A DNA stretch of 64,000 bases. It comes from Pseudogymnoascus destructans (taxonomy: Eukaryota > Ascomycota > Leotiomycetes > Thelebolales > Thelebolaceae). Shown here piece after piece: positions 22,966 to 31,905 of this stretch; position 1 is the stretch's first letter, and each line of letters begins with the position of its first letter. The stretch spans positions 620,001 to 684,000 of the forward strand of contig NW_020167521.1 in assembly GCF_001641265.1 (NCBI RefSeq), in the 5' to 3' direction. The translations under genes and the position numbers were made by a program. The notes below the pieces were generated by a model. That model worked only from the letters and a program-made list of their open reading frames with translations. It did not search any database and was not told the DNA's origin.

Positions 22966-25008
22966 ATGAAGCTATTTACATTTCTCCTGGCGGCGGGGCT
23001 ACTCTTTGTTGCCCCCATTATTTGTGAAGATTATCATTGCACGAAGGACAAAAAATGTAAGAGTGGCTGTTGTAGGCTGGAACCTGATGGGTAAGCTCTA
23101 TCCGAATCGGGGGTACATGATTAAGTTGCTAAATCTTCTGTAGAACGGGAAACTGTGGTCTTGGTATATCATCACATTTGGAGCTAATAAACGTTTCGCT
23201 GATTGATATCAAGGGCCTACATTCTGTGGCAAGGGCAACTGCACGTCAACATGCGACGAAAAATCCGAATGTGATCCTGGATGGGGCTCAATGTGGTCTA
23301 CAGCAGAAAATTGCCCTCTCAACGTCTGCTGCAGCGAGTACGGCTTCTGTGGTGAGCGCAACAATAGCGAAATATGACTATGGAGGTGGCTGAATAGATT
23401 AGGCACCACCCCTGATTTCTGTCAGGGCAACATCCCAACTTCTCCTTCATGTAGCGGCGGTTTCAGCTCTGATGCTCGCACGATTGGATACTATGAAGGC
23501 TGGAATTTGGAACGAAGCTGTCAAAGTAAGTTTTTTTATTAATCGGGAGCGATGTGTAGCACTAGTAATTATATCTAGCCATGACCCCCGAAAAGATACC
23601 TTTGGGATATTACACGCACATCAATTTTGCATTTGTGCTCATAGATCCGGACACCTTCACCATCGCTCCTATGGGAGATGATGTTGCGGCACTTTATACA
23701 AGAGTCACAGGCCTTAAAGCTGCTCAGCCAGGGCTTAAAGTTTGGATCTCGATTGGAGGATGGGCTATGAACGATCCAGGGCCAACTCAAGCCACGTTCT
23801 CGGATCTTGCTGCGTCCGAGAATGCGCAAGAGAATTTTTTCAATTCCCTCATTACCTTTATGATGGCCAATGGATTTGATGGTGTTGACCTCGACTGGCA
23901 AGTCTTTACTATATTTAGATTAAGACTGGGGGATAATTACTGACAACGGTTCTAGGGAATACCCGGTTGCGGATGATAGAGGAGGAAAAGCCGCCGACAA
24001 AGAGAACTTTCCTAAATTCCTCCAGAACCTCCGGCACGCATTGGACCAGAGTGGGATGCCAGATCGTCCAGGACTATCAATTACAATTGTAAGTAAATTA
24101 AAGGTCCCCACAGTAGGCCATAAGAAGCGACTCTAAACTTATTTAGCCGTCTTCATACTGGTATATGCGCGGATTTGACATCGTCAAAATCGATCCCATC
24201 ATTGACTTTTTTAACATTATGACTTACGATATTCACGGAACTTGGGACTCTTCTGCCAATTCGGTTGGAGCTCTGGCGCGGGCACATACAAACCTAACAG
24301 AGATTGAGCAGAGCATGCAGTTACTATGGAGAAACCATATTGACCCCGCGAGAGGTAACTTTCTTCACTATTTTGAAAATTCCTGCCAAAGCTGACAGCT
24401 GTTATAGTGGTTCTTGGCCTTGGATTCTATGGCCGTAGTAAGTCCACAACCCCACCCATCGCTGCATAGACTGACATAAAAGGTTTTACAATGAAAAGCT
24501 CATCTTGTATTGCGCCGGGTTGCCCATTTAGTGGTGGCGGCAAGGCCGGACCATGCACAAACACGTCAGGAATTCTTTCAGCTACTGAGATCAGAGAGGT
24601 AGTGGCTGGTGGAGCAAAAGTCACACTTGATTCAGAAGCAGGTGTAAAGGTCATTACTTGGGACGATGACCAGTGGGTATCCTATGATGATGGCGAAACC
24701 ATGAAGATGAAGCAAGTCTGGCTAATTATCACCTTTACCCTGACATAGCTGACTATATCCCACAGGATCAAATACGCCAATAGTCGGTGCCTTGGAGGGT
24801 TAGTTTTCTACTTATCCCTATCGTTACCATGTATCTCCAACTAACGGTGCTTCATAGAACAATGGCGTGGGCTATAGATTTGGATGATGGAACTACGATA
24901 GAGGAACTTGGGGCCGTTCTTAACCGCCCTAAAGCTCCAACATTCGATCCGGATCTTTTGGATCCAAACAAGAATAATACAGATTTGGGAACTGGATATG
25001 GTGTTTGA
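22966..25008 (+). CDS. GH18 chitinase with hevein-type chitin-binding domain
   Basis: Eleven exons (22966-23090, 23144-23163, 23214-23351, 23403-23525, 23579-23897, 23956-24088, 24147-24354, 24408-24437, 24483-24711, 24766-24798, 24858-25008) give 502 residues. A signal peptide comes first, then a Cys-rich CBM18 module (CCSEYGFCGTT, about 70-115), then a GH18 barrel with SIGGW and the catalytic DGVDLDWE. The final Glu is created across intron 5. Introns 5 and 9 have GC donors (gcaagt). It hydrolyses chitin in walls of self or competitors. The short length and CBM18 resemble subgroup C (class V) chitinases, which commonly neighbour LysM genes; here a LysM gene lies 7 kb on, beyond two transposons. 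Confidence 0.92.
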
Positions 25009-25048
25009 ACCTGGATGTCGTCTAGTCTAAATTTAATGATAAACAATA

Positions 25049-26942
25049 ACGTACATGTATAGCGAAAGCGCCAAACAAGCGAAAGCGCCAAACAAGCGAA
25101 AGCGCCAAACAAGCGAAAGCGCCAAAATTATCTACCCTCACGACAAACATTGCGATAAATCTACCACAACATTAGAAATCAATTGAAACTACTCGGAGTC
25201 CTCTTCCTCAGAGGTGTCTATTACAATCTGACACGTGCGCGCATTGTGCCCAGTCTCACCACACTTGCCACAGCGACGGGCACGGGTTTCTTCCCTTGGC
25301 TTCCGACCACGGCTTGCCCTTATTTCCTGCTCTACCTGCTGCACAACATCCCTCTCATCCTGTAGCTCTTGCGCCCCTTGTTGACTAAGTGATCCTCCTT
25401 GCTGTAGTCGTGTTTTCCTAGCTCTCCGGCGCTTGCTTAGTACTTCATTTGCCTGTCGTAGGTTTTGGTTCTCTCCCTTTAGCAGTGCTAATTGATGCAT
25501 TATTTGCGATGCACCCTTTGTAAACTGGTCAACAGCTGCATAGATTGAGGTTGGAGAGCTATTTTGATGGCGTGAAATCTGAGTTTTAATAAATGTAGAC
25601 TGTGACATAGCTTCAATTGGGTTGTTTGGTGTCTGAGAAACCCAAGGTTGAGCAGTACCTGGGCGGGAGCTTGGAGGCGTTGGTGTCCTTAACTTAAGAT
25701 CAAGTGTAGATATCACTCTCTCAGAGTCAAATGGAAGAAGCCCTGCCCCTCGGAACCCGCCTCAAATGTTACTTTCCGTCATTGTAGTGTTAAATGCAGC
25801 GTGGAAGGCAGGAAAGAAGTCATCCTTTGTAATATGAGAAATATGAGCCTGCATCATATCTTCAATTTGCCGACCATAGGCCTGCTTTAACGGGCCGAAA
25901 CAGCCAACATCAAGTGGCTGGAGTAGATGAGAAGAGTGAGCAGGCATACAAAGCGTAATAATGTTGTGTTCCTTGCAGTACTCCTCAAACTCATCTGAGT
26001 GGTGGCTCTCATGACCATCAAGGACTAACAAGCGATAACCACCAACACTCCGGGCCTTTGTATGCTTCTCAAAGTGCTGAATCCAATCCATGCCTCTCTC
26101 GTTTGTAGTCCAGCCATTTTCAGTAACAGAAATCACCCAATCGCTTGAAAATCCACTATTCTCATACCAAGATGTAAGGTGGTTTTTGCCTGCAACAATG
26201 ATAAATGGTGGTACTGCCCAACCTTGAGAACTAACGCCTTGGATTACTGTAACCCATTCCCGATTACCAGGCTGTACCTTCTTTGCTTTTGCCCGCCCGT
26301 CTGAGCTTGTTACAACCATAGCAGTTGAGATAACGCCCATCATAAACCCAGTCTCATCAAAGTTGTAGATATCTGCTTCATCGATACCATATTTCGCAAT
26401 TGTGTTACGCACAAGCTCAAACCAGCCATTAATAACTTCTGGATCTTCGCACTTAGCCCTCTGGTAGTCGTATTTGCGCTGAAAGCGTGTCTGGAGCTCT
26501 ACACGCCGCTTAACAAAGTTTGAAGCCCAACGCGACCCAACGCGTGACGCGTCGCGTGTTGCAAGTAGTCGACTTGCCATATCTTCAACAACAGACAGCC
26601 GAGGAGGAAACCCTTTGGCAGCTAGGTCGAGTATATACTGAACAAGGACGGACTCCTCTAGGTTAGTTAATTTCCGTGAGTTGGCTTGGATATCGCGTCG
26701 TGAAGGTACACCTTCTAGACGACGACCTAGCTTGCGGTGGTCCACAGAATAGATCCTAGCAGCAACTCGAAGGCGTAACTTTGGGTCGCTTTGCATAGCC
26801 TGGATAGCTAGCACTAATTGGCTTTCATCGTTTTTATGGGGCATGTTTTGTTGTTGAGGAATTTAACATTTAGTTGGGGGGTTTGGTCACCGCATCATTT
26901 TGGCGCTTTCGCTTGTTTGGCGCTTTCGCTATACATGTACGT
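25049..26942 (-). mobile_element. Fot1/pogo-type DNA transposon (copy B, different family)
   Basis: The 1894-bp element is flanked by TA (25047-25048 and 26943-26944). Terminal inverted repeats of 44 bp begin ACGTACATGTATAGCG. A 17-bp motif (AAGCGAAAGCGCCAAAC) occurs twice in the right end but four times in tandem at the left end (about 25061-25127). The sequence of the ends and the transposase differ clearly from copy A, so this is a separate family. It inserted 40 bp after the chitinase stop codon. Confidence 0.95.
25189..26844 (-). pseudogene. Fot1-type transposase B, single in-frame TGA
   Basis: The frame runs 551 codons from Met 26844 to the stop at 25189 and is interrupted once, by TGA at 25762-25764 after residue 360. 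It has the same domain order as copy A: helix-turn-helix, CENP-B-like domain, then a DDE_1 core with Asp in IYNFDETGFMMGV, LVLDGHESH and LLQPLDVGCF. The C-terminal CCHC knuckle CGKCGETGHNARTC is intact behind the stop. The stop falls immediately after the third catalytic Asp region, so the catalytic triad is before it but the terminal third of the protein is lost. Confidence 0.9.
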
Positions 26943-27505
26943 TATACGATGTGATTTCCATATATAACATTATTACGGAGTGTCCCGAACCCAAGGTGCC
27001 AATAATGATCGCATATTGAACATTAAGCTCTCCTCACGCCTAAGCGGCCATGCCATTGCTGCGTGTATGCGTATCCCGACTATCTATATGAGCTCAGGCA
27101 GGTGGATAAAAAAGGATATCCCGTAGCGATCGGCGCGTCACAGATCAACAAATTGTAGTAGAGCTAGGCTGCGCACTGGGTACTCACGAGTCGAGTAGTA
27201 GAATTTTTACTCACCCAGCTGAGTTACTCGCTCATGTCCCGAGTATTGTTGAATGAGGATTACTCACTTGCTGAGTACCTAGTATGGGTCTTGGCAACTC
27301 AGTTATATCACGTGTTTGATTAGCCATTACTTATGTTAAAAACGGGGTGCGACTTCATTGATCAAGACGCCATAACTCCAACTCCATTCCCATATTGTTG
27401 ATGTCCTATTCCACACTATAACCTTTGGCCTTTAGGTACCAGGTTACCAGATGGTTGCCAGAACTCATCTGACCTTCATTCCTGGGTGAGAGACATTTCC
27501 ATCGA

Positions 27506-28090
27506 TTAAGCCCACAGCTTAAACATCATATCCTGCAAACGCCGAACCAATATCATACCCTTTGCCTGAATTGTCACTCTCTTCGCATGAATAGCGAGGA
27601 GGTTTGTCACTATAACTGTTAGTATGTCCCTGTCACTATGTTTAAACATCATACTCTCAAATTCTCGAATGAGGAAGCATTCAGCAGCTTCCTAAAGAGC
27701 TAGGATAGCAGATTGCTGGAAGCGAAGATTGGACTTGAAGTCTTCTGTGATTTCCCTAACAAGACGCTGGAATGGGAGCTAGTATCAAGTTGCTGTCTTC
27801 TGATATCGCGGAGAGCCTTGGTGCCTATATGTTTATTAGAGAGTTCTGGTAATCCTCTGGTAATCCTCTGGTAATCCTCTGGTAATCCTCTTACTAGACT
27901 TTGTGCAGCGCGTGGCCTTCTGAGCATGATTGTTGCTAGCTTGAGATGAGCAAACTGGAGCTTTTCTTGCTGTGCCCACAGCCTTTTCCTGTCCCTTTGC
28001 GCCAAGCCCAGAGCCAGCCCGTAATCCAAGTGGCATCCTTGGTGCTATGCCGCCAGTTGATCTCCTAGCAGTTTGCTTGGTACGAGTCAT
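27506..28090 (-). pseudogene. Histone H3-like gene (decayed) inside hAT-2
   Basis: The tail begins MTRTKQTARRSTGGIAPR, close to the canonical H3 tail but with Arg at the K9 position and Ile at K14. It is extended to about 65 residues before a 70-nt intron (27825-27894). The fold part follows in pieces: TKALRDIRRQQ (alpha-N), then after a small frameshift/deletion LPFQRLVREI and FKSNLRFQQSAI. A TAG stands where H3 has Gln in ALQEAAE. After a second GT-AG intron (gtatga donor, CTAAC branch site) comes TNLLAIHAKRVTIQ, ending at TAA 27506-27508. Two disabling changes make this a pseudogene. H3 proteins form the nucleosome core; this divergent variant may once have served the element. Confidence 0.85.
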
Positions 28091-28657
28091 TTGCTAATAT
28101 CAAGGTGAGTTAGTAAAGTAAACACAAGATAAAGAAGTAGATCAAAAGATATGTGTACTTACAGTGAGTTTGTAGAAAGAATATTGCAGAAGAAGAGTAT
28201 AGTAAAGAGGTAGAGGTTGAAAGGTATGTGTTTTATATGAAGGTGCGCATTGTGGTGTTGTTTTTGGAACAGTAATTCTTTGTAGGTGAATATTCCTTCA
28301 CAAATATTTTTGTTTGCAACTTTAAAATAACCATGACCTTAGAACCACCTTCCTTGGTTACTCTCCGATCTACACATTCTTCTTCCCTTTTGAGCCTTTA
28401 CCTCTTCACTAGGACTTCAACTAAGTTTATTATCTTGATTCTATAGCCAGAACTTCTGGAGATCTCTGCTAATCACGTGTTTAGTTAGTATGGCGAAACT
28501 CAAGGCACATGAAGAACTCTCCACTAATGCGAATACTATCAAAGCTCGCAACTGCGTCTCCAACCTTACTGAAATTGAGAAGGCTGTTCACTTAGCACTC
28601 AAGGCTGACCATGCTGATCTGAGCTACTACTTAAAGAAGTTATATAAGTCTGCAAAG

Positions 28658-29029
28658 TGTAAGGATGCCTCCTTACCTAGATACTCGAAGAACCCGCCTC
28701 AGAGCTGTTACGGTCACCACAAGCATGAAATCCGACTCGGTGTGGTTTCGGACCAGTAGAGGAGGACATAGCGAGTTACACTATAGTGGGGGACAGTAAG
28801 GGTGTAGGGTTCAGGGTCGATGCGGACCTGTTGCGGTGGAAGGTTCAGGGCTAGGGTTGGGATAACCGAGTCGGGCCCGTTTCGGGTACTTAAGGAAACA
28901 AACTTAACGGGGTTCCCCCTTCATCTTTTTTGTATCCTTCGTAGTAGACCTATAGGATAGCATCCTTTTAGCCTCCAACTCGCACTCTCATATGCTATTA
29001 CTGTGAGCTGGGTGCCCTGTGTCATTACA
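28658..29029 (+). repeat. Solo LTR (plus) in hAT-2
   Basis: The 372-bp unit runs from TGTAAGGATGCC to GTGTCATTACA and is flanked by the perfect 5-bp duplication CAAAG (28653-28657 and 29030-29034). Removing it with one duplication rejoins the plus-strand reading frame, so it is a later insertion. No internal retrotransposon sequence remains, meaning LTR-LTR recombination removed it. Confidence 0.93.
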
Positions 29030-30194
29030 CAAAGTATATCGCTGCCTCTACTGAAGACAAGACACGTCTACAGAATGAATTGAAGGTTGAGCGTATTTGT
29101 GTTCGGTAAGTTCCTTCTGGTAATCTCTGGTAGCCTCAATCTAACTATAAACAGGACTGAGAAGGGTACCCATGCATCTTGCATTGCGAATCAGAAAGTC
29201 AAGAATATTAGCGCCTCTTCTTCTCCACAAGCCCCACCATCTACTCCGCCCAAACAACTTCTGTCTGAGCTTGCTGCATTTGAGGGTATCTCAAGTATTC
29301 CAATCGATGACAATCATAACAGCGAATGGGAGGATACTGAGGTTGAAGACGATTTGGAGTTGGAGCTTATGTTACAGCGCGAGATATTTTAAATGACGAG
29401 GCTGTTCTACCAGATGAGCTTTCCGATGAAGAGATCACTAGCACCCAGGCTCTCTTAACTCAAGCGCACATTGATGTATGCTACCTCATAATCTGGTAAT
29501 CTTCTGGTGATACTAATAGTTGATAGGCCCATGAAGAGTCCAATTTCCGCAAGTGGCAACATTTCTGGGATAGCTGTATCCACTCATATACGAGAAAGGC
29601 TGGAAAGCTGAGAAAGAAGCCTGAGCGTCTCTTTGAGTATATGCCGTGGATTGATGTAGAGGAAGGGTACGTCTCTGATCATCCTAGCAATCTTCTGGCA
29701 ATACTAATTGTTTATTATAGCACTTTTCACGAGGTTATCCCACCACATAAATATTTCTGTTTGTACGAGCAGGCAGTTTGGAAAGTGGGCCTAATTACCA
29801 GGACCTGTGCAGTGGTACCCAAAGTCTTACAATCTTGTCGACAATGGATGGTTGCAAATATCCACTCATAGTTCTAGCTTCAAAGAGGCGTTCTTACTTG
29901 TCTACTCTAAGAAGTTTGATAAGGAAAAGTGGGCTAAGGTATCAGCTGCACAGGATATGTTGTTCCTGGAGCTAGAGTAGAGGAGAACTTGAGTTGCTAA
30001 AGTTATAGCGCTGGAGTACCTTTCGCGTTGGAAAACCAGGTATTTAAGTACTTCATCGTAGCCAGACTTCTGGTAACCTTCTGATAATCGAGCAATTTGC
30101 CAAATGCCATCTCAATACTCAGAGTTGTTTGATTCTGACAGTATTCTCAGACTCTTTTCCGTCTTCTCAACGACTATCTTCATTAAATCAAGTC

Positions 30195-30443
30195 TGTAAG
30201 GACACAGGGCACCCAGCTCACAGTAATAGCATATGAGAGTGCGAGTCAGAGGCTAAACGGATGCTATCCTATAGGTCTACTACGAAGGATACAAAAAAGA
30301 TGAAGAGAGGAACCCCCGTTGGGTCAATCTCCTTAAGTACCTGAAACGGGTCCGACTCAGCTAACCTGCCTTAACTCTTATCATGTGACCGTAACCTGCC
30401 CGACTCAGATCCTTTCCATCACTGAGGGACAGGCATCCTTACA
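30195..30443 (-). repeat. Solo LTR (minus) in hAT-2
   Basis: This is the same LTR family as at 28658, in the opposite direction and shortened internally to 249 bp. The duplication AAGTC flanks it (30190-30194 and 30444-30448). Shared blocks include TGTAAGGACACAGGGCACCC and the region around GATGCTATCCTATAGGTC. Because each copy has its own duplication, the two arrived independently and the inverted pair is not a terminal-repeat element. Confidence 0.93.
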
Positions 30444-31167
30444 AAGTCCCTGCAGGCCTTGAATATATTGGCAAGTTAAACCAATTCGTCAAATGGACTA
30501 AGGATACACACGATATATTCATTGAGTGGTGGAAGCTATCACGATGGTATGAACAACACTCAGATCATACTACAAAACTCCTTATGAAGATTGCATGGGA
30601 TTCAACCAACTGGAGTTCTCAATACTGGAGAAGTTATCACCAAGGAGCAGACTGGCTTTCTGGAGAACCATGTGTTATTTGTACTTATTGTTCGAAGGCC
30701 CTTACGCATCCTGCAATCAAGTCTGCTGGCCCAAAGTCTATGGCAACACATCTTGCATCAGACATTTGCAAAAAGAAGTCACAGATGGGAAGGATAGTCT
30801 CTATCAAATGCGAATCAATCAAATGCAACCTCAACAAGTAAGGATTACCAGATTATTACCAGAATTATGTAGGTTAATACCTATAATAAGATCATATTCT
30901 CACAGCTTACTAGAGATGGCGAGAGTGATGCTAATAGATGTAATACTTTAACTTAACCATAAAACAGTATTAATCGTATGAGGGACTGTTCACATGATGC
31001 ATAAATCTTACACGTGATAGCCGAGTACTCACCGGGTTTTTACAGAGTAACTGAGTATTGACCTCACTCACCGAGTCGAGTAAAAGGTTCAGCTACTCAC
31101 CCAGCTGAGTAACCCACTGAGCGAGTGAGCCGAGTATTGAGCGAGTAGTGCGCAGCCTAAGTAGAGC

Positions 31168-31905
31168 TCACGTAAGATGTAACAATCCTATCTTCCGGAT
31201 CACCATCCTTCTCAGTATCGGGCCTTCGCTGACTGTCTCACTCTTATACTCATACGTTACAGCCAAGCCAATGAGAAACTCAAGGCTGAAGCGCTCCATT
31301 TCGCTCAATATGGTAATTTTTAGTCTTTGCCGACGGGGGCGGTCATGTGAACTAGGATTCATTAGCGTCCCCATAATCTGACATGCATTGCCGATCAGGT
31401 CAGACAGGGTCTTAGTCTCGGGCAGGGGTATGATGTGGGGCCACGGATGCAAATGGCATTAATTGACAGTGAATCCTGCCAGAGTCCAAACGGGAACTCG
31501 CTGCAACTTGGTGATACGGATTACGAGCAATGGAGCAAAGGCTCATGATCGTACGTTTACAAGGTCATTTTTTTTGCAAGGAATTCTTGCTCGCAAGGCA
31601 TTCTTACTTGCAAGTGGGGCTAAGGCAAATCCTTGGCTCCTGCAGGATGAGCTGAATCCCAATCCCTCCGATCTAAGGGTTTGCCTTAGCCCCATTGCCA
31701 TTGTCCTGGCTCCCTCTCTACCCCTTCCTTCGACTCCGACTCCAAGCCCTAGGCCATATCGCCATAAGTTTGCCGAAGATCTCATTGAGTCCCATCGCTT
31801 TCATGTATTGGGGAGCTGCCCCATTATCCAATGCCGCCAAATCGTTGTCGGAACTATTCGTCAACCGAAACAACATTTCTAATTCTGACCGCAAAGGAGC
31901 TTTCT
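31168..31905. other. Upstream region of LysM gene, with hairpin
   Basis: No gene was recognised. An inverted repeat GGGGCTAAGGCAAA...CCT (31616-31634) pairs with its complement at about 31677-31695, and a repeat of GCAAG-NAATTCTTGC type lies at 31574-31610. These lie 210-330 bp before the LysM start codon and could be regulatory. Confidence 0.5.

Larger units (their letters stand above)
28490..30950 (+). pseudogene. Broken multi-exon gene of hAT-2 with BED-like finger
   Basis: The segment starts at ATG 28490 and can be followed through exon pieces about 28490-28657, 29030-29105, 29154-29476, 29528-29667 and 29721 onward. Introns end in AACAG, GATAG and TTATAG. A frameshift lies near 29390 and more damage after 29740. 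The last part (30449-30840) encodes WTKDTHDIFIEWWKLSRWY and a Cys2-His-Cys-type module with CVICTYCSKALTHP and HLASDIC, resembling the BED finger of hAT transposases. Solo LTRs interrupt it at 28658 and 30195. It may be an N-terminal transposase remnant or an accessory gene; function is unknown. Confidence 0.6.
27165..31159. mobile_element. hAT-type element with histone H3 cargo (hAT-2)
   Basis: The 3995-bp element is bounded by an exact 8-bp duplication AGTAGAGC (27157-27164 and 31160-31167) and inverted termini TAGGCTGCGCAC. Both subterminal zones carry repeated GAGTACTC/ACTCACCCAGCTGAGT motifs in both orientations. On the minus strand it holds a decayed histone H3-like gene. On the plus strand it holds a broken multi-exon gene ending in a BED-like zinc-finger segment. 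Two solo LTRs have inserted into the plus-strand gene. No hAT catalytic core or dimerisation domain was seen, so it is non-autonomous or eroded. Confidence 0.88.

Noticed and set aside
28658..30443. A foldback or MULE-type element with 250-370-bp terminal inverted repeats
   Set aside because: Each repeat has its own perfect 5-bp target duplication and TG...CA ends, so they are two separate solo LTRs.
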